A stretch of DNA of 64,000 nt from Aporrectodea caliginosa (GCA_020284085.1 JACEVL010000520.1:654581-718580); one strand, 5' to 3'; positions 19,567 to 30,989 are shown, counted from the first letter of the stretch. Numbers and translations are program-made. Notes: generated by a model from the sequence alone, not told the origin.

Positions 19567-21354
19567 CCCATTAGTGCCCGACGTCCGTTATAACGGACGC
19601 TTAGAAAACACGTTAGCAAAAAAACAGGCAACTGAATACAAAGCTCTTCTCTGTTTCTTTTTAATGATGGACCATTTGACTATACATTCCACTATTGTGA
19701 TTGCCGGATTATGTCAGTTAGAAAAATATACAATTTTGGTTTCAACGTCTACTACAAGATGTAAAAATATATCGTTACAGCTAGTTAGTATATTTTTATT
19801 TGGTAATGAACCAGAAATAATTTTAGGAAACTGTTATTGTTGTTTATAGCACACATATGGGTCCATATGTAGATAGAATATTATGACAATCACTGCTTGT
19901 TTTACCATGGAAATTTCCACTGCAATGTCAGCGTCCGTTATAACGGACGTCGGGCACTAGCCCTAAGACGTTGGCGTCCGTTATAACGGACGTCGGGCAC
20001 TAGCCCTAAGACATTATTGTACCTCACAGTAAAGTCACCAAGCCTCTCTGTCCCAGCAGTTGCTCTTGTTATTGTATTACTTGCAATATGAAGTAACCGT
20101 TAGCTAGAAATCTATTAATTTTAGACTAGCTACTCACTATTTTGTAGTCCCTGGACAATGAGCTTCATAGGAAAACTATTCGCAGAGAAAGCAAAACAGC
20201 CCAAGGAAAGAACACCTTTCTAGCAGTCTATGCCATTTGAGGTACAAATCGTTATCAACTTCATGTGAAGTCTGCACACAGATCATGCCAACAGATCCAA
20301 ATGCCAGTCACACATGCATGGACAATGCTGGGCCTGCATGCTGACATGAATAAACTGAGAAACAAGGTGACAGTCATTCAGACTGACAACGTGTTCATAT
20401 CTTACAGACTCTTGCACTACTTGCGTGCGTTTGGGTACGAAGCAGAAGGTACAATCAAGGGGAGCTGAACGGGGCAATTTATCCTGAAATATATGGCAGC
20501 CAGTAAAGAACCAAGAAGATGATATGCCTTTAGATCGTGTGCTGATGATTTGCTGGCATGACAACAGTGTATTTTCCACTGCATCAAAGTTGGGGATGGT
20601 AGACAAAAGTCGTGTGTAGAGCCAGAAAAAAAGTCTCTTGTGTTTCTCAAACTTACTTGTTCCACCTCTACAATCAAGGTCTGGGTGGTGTTGATAAGCA
20701 AGATCAGGCAATGGGTTATGGTCAATCTTTGTCTACCTGCTTCACGTAACTGTGTTCAATACATGACATTATCTCTCGCAACGTTTAGGGAGGCGGCGAC
20801 AGTTTGTTTGACTTCAGTCGACAGCTGGCTGTAAGTCTCCTCAAGTGCCATGGTGTACCATCTATTCAAGGTCGACATGCATCTGCAGTACTGTCTGATG
20901 TATGGTATGATGGTAACAATCACGAGACACAGACCGTCCTTGCAAGGCTTGAGAAGTGTGTCGCTGGCCTTTGTGACAAGTACTATCACACTGCATAATA
21001 CGTTCGTGAATAACAGGGGATTAGCACTTAGCTATAGATTAGCACGTTAGAAATGTGAAGCTTATGATTACAATCAACTTCATATAATTATAGTATATAA
21101 ATGTGACAAATTATCAAAACATTCAGGAAATATTGTATGAAAGAGCTAGCAGGCTTGATTCTGTAACAGTAAACGACGTTATGGTTATCACTGGGCTAGT
21201 GCCCGACGTCCGTTATAACGGACAGTATGTAAAGTACTCATACTGAAGTAGGTACCAATAAATAAGTTGTCAGCAATGTTACTGCACTAAGTTGTTGAGA
21301 TTACTGAAACTATAACTTAATCTGTTCAGTTTTACAACTTTGGGCACTAATGGG
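19567..21354. mobile_element. piggyBac-like element, decayed
   Basis: Flanked by TTAA on both sides (19563-19566 and 21355-21358), the diagnostic piggyBac target. Termini are CCCATTAGTGCCC at the left and GGGCACTAATGGG at the right, perfect inverted repeats. Four copies of the palindrome ACGTCCGTTATAACGGACGT (or with one or two end changes) lie at 19581-19600, 19931-19950, 19974-19993 and 21206-21225, next to CGGGCACTAGCCC. The interior holds a broken transposase. At 1788 bases it is slightly shorter than intact elements. Confidence 0.9.
20240..20850 (+). pseudogene. piggyBac transposase remnant
   Basis: Successive plus-strand frames give TDNVFISYRLLHYLRAFGYE with EGTIKG (about 20380-20463), matching the D-N-x-F-x-S-x-x-LL...GT block. 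ICWHDNSVFSTASKLG follows (about 20548-20595), the W-x-D-x-x-V-x-x-x-S block. YNQGLGGVDKQDQ (about 20670-20708) is the GGVD-x-x-D block carrying a catalytic Asp. Frameshifts and stops separate the blocks (TGA near 20468, others after). The N-terminal third is not recognisable. The enzyme once cut and joined DNA at TTAA; this copy cannot. Confidence 0.8.
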
Positions 21355-21359
21355 TTAAA

Positions 21360-22735
21360 TTGATTGACTCAGAGGCATAAGATCCAATGCAAATCATTAC
21401 TTTCGCGCTTTCTCATCTCATACCTTTCAAATCGATGCTGATCCATTCGAACTAGATTTAACGTAAGACGTTGCATAACCAAACTGAATCCTCTTTTTTC
21501 TATTTGATTCATCAGTTTGATATAAAGTCTTCAATTGCGCTCAATTTGATTTTTTCCTAAAACAAACAGTCGTAACACAAAATTTCTTCACACAATGTCA
21601 TGTCAACCACAATCCTGACTATTACGACATTTCATAGAATTGCACAAATTTCAAGCTAAGCGACAAACAACTGCAACGTATTATAGGCTACCTACACTGT
21701 TAATTGAAGGCTGGATGTATTAAAAGAAAAATGCCTGTAAAATAATGTTACACTATTACCCCAGCAGTTGGGACCTTGTAATTGGAATTAATAACTTCTA
21801 TATCGCCATTGTCTTATCAGCCGATGCAGTGATCAAAACCAAGTCTTAATGAAGTCAATATTCAGAAGAGAGAAGATCAGTCGGCTAAGACAGTATCTGG
21901 CGTATGAATGATTTCACAGAGGCAAGTCTTAAGTGAAAACAAAATGACCTAAGCGACTGAGAAGAACGAAGAGATACAGGCAGGTAGTTCCAACATTTCT
22001 GTCCAGCAACTGAAAACCTCGTTCATCAAGAACAATGCAAGTCCAGGTATACGACTATTGAAAGACAAATCAGACGACTTCGTTGGATAATGATTATTCT
22101 GACTAACTTTAGTAACTGCAGGTGGCAATCATTCACTGTTTGTTTAAATTATAAACCCAATTAAAAAACTTCTTTGCTGAACAGGAAGACAAGGCAAAGA
22201 TTTAAACAGAGGGATTACTAGGCATACTGACGATCATCGTCAATGCACAGTACCCTAAATGAATGATGCCATTCAATAGATTTATAGCGTTCTGTTGATT
22301 ATCTGCATCTGCATTTTACAACGTAACTAAAAGCTATTACAGAATGGCAAATCTGCAGATTAAGTTTTATCATCTGAAACAGGAAATAATTGCACGTAAC
22401 CAAAGGAATACGGTTAATTATTACCTGTTTTGATGCCATCAGTTCTTTCTGTTGCAAATTCTCAGTCACTGCAGTGTCATAAGAATGCTTGCTTTTAAGA
22501 TGTCCTCTCCTGTATATTAAAAATGGTCTTATTATTTGAATATAAATATATGTGACCCATGTTGCCATACATTAAGATGCATCGATGGTACGACATATTA
22601 AATTTTTAGTACTCCTCATTTCCACACAGCTATGTCTTTCATGTGTAGGCCTAACCTAAATAGGATTTGTTCTCTTCAAGAGACAAAAGTGCAAGGAAAC
22701 AAAATAACCCTATGCATATTTTTCAGAACCGAAGT
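21360..22735. other. Gene-free stretch
   Basis: No exon, RNA gene or clear repeat boundary recognised. The short frame at 22299-22568 (minus) has no recognisable features. Confidence 0.3.
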
Positions 22736-22736
22736 C

Positions 22737-22737
<1 letters not shown>

Positions 22738-22800
<63 letters not shown>

Positions 22801-22802
22801 AT
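22738..22802. repeat. CAT microsatellite
   Basis: About 21 consecutive CAT units; makes a poly-Ile or poly-His/Met frame that is not a gene. Confidence 0.95.
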
Positions 22803-23329
22803 TTTCGTTTATTGAAACAATCTGACACGTGCGCAACTTTAACATTGTCACAGGAGATGTTTAAAGTTTTAATTAAGGCAATGTTTAAAGATTAAATTAA
22901 GGAAATAGTCACGGTATACATACTAAGCCATTAGTTCTGTGAATAATTATGGGAATGGAATCAATATATGGATTGATATAATACTCGAGATATGAATTGC
23001 AGTCATCTTTATTATGGAGAGAAAAACCTTTGGAAAGAGGACTAAATGAATAACACGCGGGACGAATAGGAGGGAGCAGTGGGTAAAAAGCACATGCTGC
23101 TGGTTGGAAGAAATGGCTTCTGACAACCGTCTGTCCGACTCTAGCGCCAGAGCTGATGCACTCTTTGTCTGAGGGTGCAGAATCCTCTCAGTTTCACGAG
23201 CCTCACCAGATGCTGGATCCGGTCCAGTTCTTCAGCTTTTATACAGCCCAATCCGCTTCGTCGCGATGTCGTTACTTTTTGTTCGTAATGAATAGATATT
23301 AGCTCCTAATTATCTATCATAAAGTGTTG

Positions 23330-23900
23330 AATAAACCGTGGCATCGAATTTTAATTGTTGCAATAGTTGTGAAGAGCTTACCTTCCAACATGGCGGCCAA
23401 TTTGAAAAAAATGTGGTTTATGAAACACAGAAGTATGCATAATATCAGCTCAAAAATAAGCTGGAATAACGAAAAGTGTCGAATTAATATTTTCAAAGTC
23501 AAGGAATCGACTTATCGTAGTGGCAATAGTGTATGTTACCATCCAAAATGTAGGGCCAATGTGGACGCCAAAACACAAAAATACGTATATCTCAGATCAT
23601 ATTTTTCTTTTGGCGGCCATATTGGCCACCATCTTCGACATTAACATTGCCACACTATTGCCACTACGACAAATGAATTCCTTGACCTTGAAAACATTAA
23701 GTCCGATACTTCATTTCTCATTGTAGCTTATCTATGAACTGAGATATATAGGTCTACGTATTTCTGTTTTGGCGGACATAATTATTGCCACTATCTTGGA
23801 TAGTCGAATTCCCACAATATTGACACTACTATAAGTCTATTCCTTGACTTTAGAAGTATTACAATCAACATTTCATTTGTCATTGCAGTTTACCTCTTAG
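23330..23900. repeat. Inverted and direct repeats with GGCGGCCAT motif
   Basis: A segment with CATGGCGGCC, TCAAGGAATCGAC and TAGTGGCAATAGTGT (23390-23535) recurs inverted and diverged at 23605-23725 (TTTTGGCGGCCATATTGGCC, ATTGCCACTA, GAATTCCTTGACCTTGAAAA) and again at 23765-23885. It is probably a decayed fold-back MITE. No coding sequence is supported. Confidence 0.5.
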
Positions 23901-24955
23901 CTGAAATGTTACAAAATTTCTATGGGGATAAACATTACCCCTCTCCGACCTCAACGTATCGTTAAATGTCTTCATCCTACGAATGTTAATGGAAAATCCA
24001 TAAGCTTGCAACAGATGTCTCAAATTATATTTTGTTCATCGACAGATGTTCAAAACATCGACCCAGATACATGCAATAATATCATCCGCTTATCAGCTAT
24101 TATCATGAACTAGGCCTACTTGTTTAGTAGCAAAGCAGAACATATGTAAGCTGACTATGTGAGAATGATCGAATACGGAGATATTGCTAGTTAATTGTAA
24201 TTACCATTAACTATACGCTTTACCGTGTATCCCCTTACAGGCTACGTGTATGTTTTACCTTACCCCTTTCCTACACGGCAGAAACAATAACATGGTTAAC
24301 GATCCTAAAGGCTACATGTCGGAACATGACTGTTCGTTCCGTTAACCCATAAAGGTGCTATGGTTAGTTGGTGACGCAATAACACTTCATGCATTGATTT
24401 CTTGGTCAACTTTCGACTTGGCTTCAGGATAAATTGCAGGTTTGAATTCTTTTTTCGCAATCGTATATTTTAAGCATTGATGTGAGCATGTGTCTATGTA
24501 TGAATGTATGTATTTATGAACGTGTATGACCGTTTTAAGGTCGTCATAGTAGGCCCTATTTCGGCACTCATGCATTCGTAGACCCCCATCTCCCAGCTCT
24601 GCATTAAAGTTAAAATCATAGTAACAAATTCACATAATTTATTGACGTCATGTTTTATTATGATTCTGCGTGTATGGTGTTTGCATATCACACGTTTAAA
24701 GTCAGTCATTAACACTCAGATGTACGTTAATGGAAAAATCGTCGCTAGTGAACTTTCGCATACACGTAGAACCCAACAGCGGAATTTCCATTTATAGTTG
24801 AAAGTTGACACTTTGTTCAAAAGTTCAGGTGCAACCAAATTAAAAAGTTACTTTGGACAGGCGTTTACTTTATGGTATGCCTGTGAGGCATGGACATTTA
24901 TAAAAAACAACAATATTGAGGATACATGGGAATTACTTTTCGGTGTATTTTAGAA
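23901..24955. other. Gene-free stretch
   Basis: No exon or RNA gene supported; TATG/CATA-rich around 24480-24530. Confidence 0.3.
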
Positions 24956-24959
24956 ATGC

Positions 24960-25445
24960 ATTTAGTAATTGTAATTTGTAATTAGAATTAAACATCTATA
25001 AAGCACCATTCAGAGTCGTTCTGGACCACTGACAAATAAAATGAACTCCAGTCGTTTCCGAAACTGAAGAAGAGTAAGGCCGAGGAGCCCAAAAGCAGTT
25101 CTTGCAGAAGCTGGTTCCAGCTAGAGGGAACAGTATAAGGCTATAAGCAAAGCCTCTAGATTGAACACTAGTCCCGCGCATGCGGAGTACAACCAGAAGG
25201 CCTCTGGCGGCCGATCGGAGAGCGGAGCGACCAGGTTGTGAAGACACCGAGGTACAGAAGGTCTTGAGCTATGGAGAAGCTAACCCATCAGTAAGTTCCG
25301 CAAGATTAACAATTTTGAACTGTATGCACAGGATTCCAGTAGAAAATAGATAATGTGGTATGCTGATAATATGGCTCATTGCATTGTAACGGGAGAGTCG
25401 CCTCAAGCCACCGCGTAGCGACCCTGGACAAGATGCTTCCCGTAA
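24960..25445 (-). pseudogene. L2-like LINE C-terminus, decayed
   Basis: The minus strand gives PGRSALRSAARGLLVVLRMR followed by SRGFAY, colinear with the 19064-19560 copy, ending in a tail with GTAATTGTAATTTG. A second decayed block with HWLPV-like spacing lies upstream (25300-25440). Frameshifts throughout. Confidence 0.6.
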
Positions 25446-25717
25446 TTGACTGTGAGGAAGGCAAAGATAAAACCACCTTACTCTTCTGATTCCCGGTTAG
25501 CATAATAGCCAGTGGACCTGCCTTCGTGCAGAGAACTCATCATCAACATCAGCTGGGAAAACCTCGGGAAATTACCAATAAGGCGGTTTTATCGGAAGGC
25601 GTGTGGAGATCTGCAGGCGTGCGTCTGTATGCATATACCCATAATATTAATATATTATACGTCTGCATTAGCTGTTTTATCGTATAATAGACAATATCCA
25701 TGTATATTGTAAGCAAG

Positions 25718-26229
25718 TGTGACGCCAGGGGTCAAAACCCGTCACATATCGCTTTCTGACCTTTTATTAAGTCATATTCTACAATTAATCTGCTTCGAAA
25801 TATTTTTTACAGACTGAAAATATCTTATGTCTAACTAACTGAAATTACACCTAAGACGAATAGTAATAATAGTCCCAGGTTACACGCGTAACTTTTACGT
25901 AACGCGTAACTTACAACGCGTAACTTTCATTGGCATAGAGTGAAAAAATCGAATAAACAGTTTCGGAATATTCGTGTCATCAAAGTCCTCACCAACCAAT
26001 TTTTGATTTTTCTGAGATTTTTCTTGCAATAAAGGGCTATGTTTTGCGTCGAAATAAAACAAACAGCATTAAAATCGGATTACTAGTTTTCTAAGTATGG
26101 CAAATTCACAGGCAACTTCTGCTCATGAATTGAAAAATATTCTACAGTTTTGACCCGTCTCGCCTATTTCAGCTTCTAGCTCAGTATCCAGGAAGCGACA
26201 AGCGACGGGTTTTGAGCCATGGCGTCACA
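25718..26229. mobile_element. MITE, second copy (inverted relative to 16723)
   Basis: Termini TGTGACGCCAGGGGTCAAAA and the near-complement at 26205-26229. The interior matches the 16723-17162 copy in reverse complement. It is about 70 bases longer because of a segment at about 25855-25932 with a repeated ACGCGTAAC motif (four palindromic copies) that is absent from the other copy, so a small element is probably nested in it. Confidence 0.75.
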
Positions 26230-26385
26230 AACAGATAGTCTATGGCTTTATGGTGATCGTGCTGGAGTGTCAATCGAAAGGGTGAGTTTAAGCGTCACCG
26301 GTGCTCCAATTTAAGGTATTCGTGTATTGTACCACGGATCAGAGTTTAATATCAGGAAAAGAACTAATTTGATTCATGAACTAAC

Positions 26386-26593
26386 CGGTGCCGTCTAGAA
26401 TTCTGTGAACTTCACTTCGAAAGTTGTTGGTCATGAGGATGCTGTTCCATTGCGAACAGACAGGTCTAAGTCTCCTTATTGCAAGATCCGCCTTTACTTT
26501 CCACACACTTTTGGCCAGCTTCATACCCTTCACTTCCATAACTACGGCTTTAACGAGGAGACGCTCAAGTAGCTCGATCGGTAGATCTTGCAG
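26386..26593 (-). CDS. F-box-like exon
   Basis: A 208-base exon on the minus strand bounded by good splice signals. The acceptor is TTTTTTTTCTTCCTGTAG just upstream (26594-26611) and the donor is G|GTTAGT at 26385-26380. It encodes LQDLPIELLERLLVKAV, an insert with MKLAKSVWKVKADLAIRRLR, then PVCSQWNSILMTNNF and VHRILDG. This is the F-box pattern (LP-x-ELL near the start, then RL-x-x-VC-x-x-W), which recruits SKP1 for ubiquitin ligation. An extra 20-residue insertion lies between the halves. Phase 0 at the start, phase 1 at the end. No neighbouring exon of the same gene was found. Confidence 0.6.
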
Positions 26594-26599
26594 CTACAG

Positions 26600-27632
26600 G
26601 AAGAAAAAAAGGTTTGCACACACAATTTTTCAAAGCTCATTAACATGAAATCAAGCAAGTTGAAGGACATTGAAATCTGAGTGACAAATACCACAGCTAT
26701 TCAAAAGGAGCGCACATTTTAAAACTTAAGCTCAATTAAAAAAGGAGAACGAACTGAATGCAGCAAAACATGTGTTACTTCACAGTGGCGCAAACAGCAG
26801 TTTAGAAGAGAGGCCAGTAATAAAGATAAGTAAGTAAAAAATCTTTCTTCATTCGACCGAGACAAAGCTGCACACTTTAAAAAGGCATACTCACAATAGG
26901 TCCTAGTTAAAAAGTAGCACAATGCCAGTAGGAAAAACCGACACAATAATGCAAACAGTTTTAAAGTCTCAATATGCAGTTATGTCCATAGTTCTGAACA
27001 AACAGCAAAAAACTTCTCATGGAGCAACGATTGCTATAAAAAACTAACAGGAGCAATGATTAAAACTAACATTATCGCAGTTCTTATTTACATAACGAAG
27101 AACATTTATGCAGAAGTGGGTAGAAGTTCGATTATTCAATTATAGGCCTATGCTCCCGTTTCCGTAAATTTTTGGCAGCGCTTATCAGGGAGTAATTGTT
27201 GAACACAGTGATGGGGCGACTGGAAATCGCTACGAATTTCAGTTCAGTTTTCACCCAGTATCTTCGATGTTATACCGTCGCCTTCCAAAAATAAATTTTT
27301 CCAAAATGAGCTGACAAGAAGCAACCCAAATATGGAAGAACATATGTGAACTGGGAGACTACAATAACCTGGTGAAAATAATTGTTAGTTTAGTGGAAGG
27401 CATTCCTTGAGATCGCATGACTTTTAGTGGGTGTAGGCGTTGTCTGCAAACCTTCAAAATGGATGTCACTTAGGTATCGAATTTTAGATCTTCTCGAAAA
27501 AGAACTTCCAATTTTTTTAAAGAGGTTTAACTAGTTTAACATTGTCGATAGGAATCGGAAGGAAACAAAGTCTGGAGCTTAGTCTATGGAACATAATTGT
27601 CTATGAAAGAGTAAGCATCATTTAATTCCTGG
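26600..27632. other. Gene-free stretch, probable intron or intergenic DNA
   Basis: Lies upstream (minus strand) of the F-box exon. A-rich, no other exon recognised. Confidence 0.3.
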
Positions 27633-27723
27633 AGTCGCCCGGCGTCACACGTTCAACGGAGCCCGCACAGAAGCGGAGCTCGCGTCGCACTCGCACGACG
27701 ACTCAACGGTCGGTTTTCCGTTC
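27633..27723 (-). rRNA. rDNA 5'ETS fragment (reverse complement)
   Basis: 91 bases that are the reverse complement of 47033-47123, the stretch immediately upstream of the other 18S fragment. On the minus strand it lies downstream of the 18S piece at 28395-28667 and is separated from it by SINEs, so the rDNA order has been rearranged. Non-functional. Confidence 0.7.
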
Positions 27724-27746
27724 ATAGACAGCGTCTGTCTGCCCTG

Positions 27747-28002
27747 TGTATTGTATTGTATTGTTTTGTATTTTGTATTGTATTTGAACACTTTTTATAG
27801 CGCCCCTACCAGATTTCCCATTCAGAGGCGCTCCCGACTACTGCGCGAACGCTGAATCGGAGTTTCGGAGTTTCCGAAGCGCATGAGCAATTGCGAGTGA
27901 AGGACTTGCCCAGGGTCCCTACGCGGCGACTTTGAGGTGGATTCGAACCCGCAACCCTCCAGCTGCAAGGCACCGAACATACCCCAAATCACCGCGCCCC
28001 AG
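27747..28002 (-). repeat. SINE, first unit of a dimer
   Basis: Read on the minus strand: a tRNA-like head GGGCGCGGTGATTTGGGGTA with B box GGTTCGAATCC (27949-27939), the core GTAGGGACCCTGGGCAAGTC then CTTCAC, a 3' part with GGGAGCGCCTCTGAATGGGA, then GGGGCGCTATA and AAGTGTTCAAATACAA, and a TACAA-repeat tail. The 3' part resembles the LINE tail at 19050-19115. A second unit is directly adjacent on the 5' side. Confidence 0.85.
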
Positions 28003-28166
28003 TATATTGTGTTGTGTTGTGTGTTGTATTGTACTCCACGTTTATATTGCGACCGAGCCACCCGCAGTAAAGATCCGAGAAATTAATCTCTGATAAACCG
28101 ACCCGACTGGGAAGCGAACCCGGGGCGCCGGCGTGACGAGCGGGAACCATCCCACTCGGCCACTCA
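28003..28166 (-). repeat. SINE, second unit of a dimer
   Basis: Minus strand: a different tRNA-like head, GTGGCCGAGTGGGATGGTTC (Leu/Ser-like A box) and a B-box region near 28121-28110, then TTTATCAGAGATTAATTTCT, CGGATCTTTACTGCGGGTGG, a CACGTTTATATTGCGACC-type 3' region and a CAATACAACACAA tail. The same two units in the same order are at 58719-59116. Confidence 0.85.
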
Positions 28167-28175
28167 GGATCCTGT

Positions 28176-28260
28176 GTGTCGTGTCCTGTCTGTCTGTCTG
28201 TCCGTCTGTCAGTCTGGCTGTGTCCGTCTGTCTGTCCGTCCGTCCGTGTGTCTGTGGCTA
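28176..28260. repeat. CTGT/CCGT microsatellite
   Basis: Runs of CTGT and CCGT tetranucleotides next to the SINE dimer. Confidence 0.8.
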
Positions 28261-28394
28261 TCTGAAGTTCTATACGCACGAAAGTATAGGCCTATCTATA
28301 GAGAAATACTCTCGTACCAGCGTAAGGTATGTAGTCTTGAAAGTATATATACTTTGTGCGACGCGTCGTTTATAGTATACACGCCTTCAACCGA

Positions 28395-28706
28395 CCGAAG
28401 TTATCCAGAGTCATCAGAGTTACGGGCAGCGAGGACCCGATTGGTTTTGACCTAATAAACGCGCTCTTTCCCATAGGGGTCGGAGCTTTGTGGCATGTAT
28501 TCGCTCCAGAATTACCGCAGTTATCCAAGTAGGATTGTACGATCTAAAAAATGGCCTAATGAGCCATTCGCAGCTTCACCGTGTAAAGGTTTGTGCTTAG
28601 ACATGCATGACCGACCGACCGCATCCGTGCCGACAAGCATATGACTACTGGCAGGATCAACCAGGTAGCTACCGCCGTCCGAGGCGTCCGGCCGAGATGC
28701 CGTGAT
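28395..28706 (-). rRNA. 18S rRNA 5' end with 3' part of 5'ETS, pseudogene
   Basis: The reverse complement begins TACCTGGTTGATCCTGCCAG at 28667, the invariant 5' end of eukaryotic SSU rRNA. It continues through GGTGAAGCTGCGAATGGCTC, GATCGTACAATCCTACTTGG, CTCCGACCC and CAAAACCAATCGGGTCC to about 28395, after which similarity is lost. The stretch after TGCTTGTC is replaced by a GGTCGG-rich piece where TCAAAGATTAAGC is expected. Upstream 39 bases (28668-28706) match the ETS at 47127-47165. About 270 of the usual 1800 bases are present. It is a pseudogene fragment. Confidence 0.85.
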
Positions 28707-28843
28707 TGAAACCCGGGTTAGACGGGTTTGAAAGTCGTAACTTTCACCGTCCTTCACGCTGTGAAACTCACAATTGCAGAGTAATGGAAATATAACCATA
28801 CTAGTGGTTGATAACGGGTTTACGCTGTGCTTGGTCCCTCTAC

Positions 28844-29386
28844 CAGTGTTATTTTAGTTCCTGAGAATAGAATAGGAATAATAATTATTTTCAATAATTA
28901 GTTCCACGGAACGAAAACTGGAATAAAAATTAAGTCTGGAACGAGAATAGAATAGGAATAAAAAATTTAATATTTTTCTCGGACGAGAACAGAATAGAAC
29001 AAAAACTATTTCTTTATTTTTAATAGCTATGCGGACTGGTAACTTTTTAGTGTGTCCGCCTAGAAACTGTTTTATTAACAGTTGCATTCACATTGTCCAT
29101 ACTATACTAATCTAATAAGTACGTCCAGATACTGCTTTGTGTGACAGTTTGATAGACATTAATCGTTCATGTTAGACATTTCTGTGAGAAGTGGAAGTGG
29201 AAGTGGAACTACAAATATAAATTTTCTGGAACTGGAACTGGAACTAAAATAATTTCTAAATAGGAAGTGGAACTAGAACAAGAATAAAATTTATTTGTAA
29301 AGAGGAACTAAAACTAGAACTAAAATGAAGACAGTGGAATAGAATAAGAATAGAAATAGGCTAATCTTGGAACTAAAATAACACTG
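28844..29386. mobile_element. hAT-type MITE, CAGTGTTATTTTAGTTCC termini
   Basis: 543 bases with 18-base perfect inverted termini and a near-perfect 8-base target duplication: CCCTCTAC (28836-28843) and CTCTCTAC (29387-29394), 7 of 8 identical. The interior is made of GGAACTAGAAC/GAATAGAATAGGAAT-type repeats with no coding capacity. Terminal CAGTG and 8-base duplication fit hAT. Confidence 0.85.
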
Positions 29387-29394
29387 CTCTCTAC

Positions 29395-29500
29395 TTGGAA
29401 TGACCTTCGCCCCTCATGACGGGCTAAACTAATGACAAGTTTTTTCTGTTTGGTCTCACGTTCCTTAAAGACGTTTCTTTTCCCCCGGGGTTTTCGTGCT
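29395..29500. other. Short spacer
   Basis: No feature recognised between the MITE and the LINE tail. Confidence 0.3.
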
Positions 29501-29572
29501 GAGAGCGCTTCTGAATAGTTATTCTGAGAGAGGCGCTATATTGTTCTTTAGATAAATACAATACAATACGTA
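29501..29572 (+). repeat. LINE/SINE 3'-tail fragment
   Basis: AGAGCGCTTCTGAATAG, then GAGAGGCGCTATATTG and an ATACAATACAATAC tail. It is the same hairpin-plus-repeat ending as the LINE at 19050-19115 and the SINEs; only the 3' end was inserted. Confidence 0.6.
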
Positions 29573-30239
29573 ATACAACTTCTAACTACTCATTTATCGG
29601 CTGATTTCATATCATTAGGCTTCGTATGACTTCGTATGAGTGTGGCTTCACATTTCACACGACCAGTAACTAATGTTGAGCTTCTTGACACGTCGACATC
29701 GAAGCTTCGCATTCATAAATAATAGCGATGTCGTCTGCTATAATTTTATTGCTTGATCCGTCTGCACTGGGTGAAGAAATGACGGTCTACTGTCCGTCAG
29801 TCTCGGTGCATTAGAGGGAAGAGGCGATGCAGCTGGAGAGAAGTGCATTACGGACAGAGACAGGGTGTCAGACAAGTGTTTGGTGTAGACGTTTCGGCCA
29901 AAATGCTTGGAGGTCATTCCTCGACCTGTTGAGGATGAGAACAGGATCTAAGTTCTTCCAATTTAATCCAATGATTCCACTGGAATCTTTGTATTAATAC
30001 ACAAAATAATCAGTAGATGTTCGCTTCATGTATCAAGAATCCGTTTGAGAATCCACGTCACGATGCCAATAGATTGGTAGAACAAGAACTTAAGTTATAA
30101 ATAATTATAAGCAAGTTAACTAACTGGGTTCTCGTTCTTAGTACTGAAGCGGCGCTCGTCGACGGAATGACTCGACTAATGTGTATATGTAGATAAAGTT
30201 GGCATCGTAGACATTCAGTTTCTTTAGCCTTATTTAAAT
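29573..30239. other. Gene-free stretch
   Basis: No exon, RNA gene or repeat with clear ends recognised. Confidence 0.3.
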
Positions 30240-30501
30240 GACTAATTTTGAATAGTTCAGCGATCTTCGCGTAAAACGGATGAAAACCCGTTTTGGCGAT
30301 CGCGCTTTCTCGGCGGCTGGCACCAGATGCTGGAACGGTCTTCCTCCTGCCCTGTGAGCGGCTAACACAATTGACTCCTTCAAATCTGGACTCAAAACTT
30401 ATTTATTCTCTAAGGCCCACCCTATTGTTAGTTGACTGTGAGGCGCTCTTGTAACGGCATGGCTGTGTTACGGCGCCATATAAATTGTCACTGTTATTAT
30501 G

Positions 30502-30559
<58 letters not shown>

Positions 30560-30562
30560 GTT
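30240..30562 (+). pseudogene. LINE C-terminus, 3' tail and TTA microsatellite
   Basis: Plus strand reads FGDRAFSAAGTRCWNGLPPA (ORF2 C-terminus), then the 3' end GAGGCGCTCTTGTAACGGCA...TATAAATTGTCACTG shared with 16100-16185, then an ATT run (30495-30560) that is probably the insertion tail, later expanded. Confidence 0.65.
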
Positions 30563-30734
30563 CACTAAAATGTTTAAGTAATTGAATCGTGCGATTTTAT
30601 AGCGTCCTTAAACACCATTACCATCTGGCTTCGCTCACAATCCATTTATGCCAATGTAAGAGGATTATTTCTTAAAATAAAACCTAAAAAGCAAGAAGAA
30701 CGAAGTTGTTTTTAGTTATGCGAATGATGTAAAA

Positions 30735-30945
30735 GTGTCAACGTAAACATCAAATAGAAAACATATTTCAACACGGTTAGTTAAAACGTCAGGTAATCGC
30801 TAAACTACAACCATTAGGTTAAACGAGATTTCAATTTTCAACGTAAATATCAAAAGAATATAATAATATTTCAACACGGTTAGTTAAAACTTCAGGTAAT
30901 CGTTCAAATACGACCATTAGGTTACACGAGATTTCGAAACTATTT
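30735..30945. repeat. Tandem duplication of about 100 bases
   Basis: Two copies with CAACACGGTTAGTTAAAAC, then GTCAGGTAATCG or TTCAGGTAATCG, then ACCATTAGGTTA(A/C)ACGAGATTTC. They lie in the probable 3' UTR of the minus-strand exon at 30990-31472. Confidence 0.7.
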
Positions 30946-30989
30946 AATAGGTGTACAAATTGACCACACTGTGAAGTCATTAAAGTATC

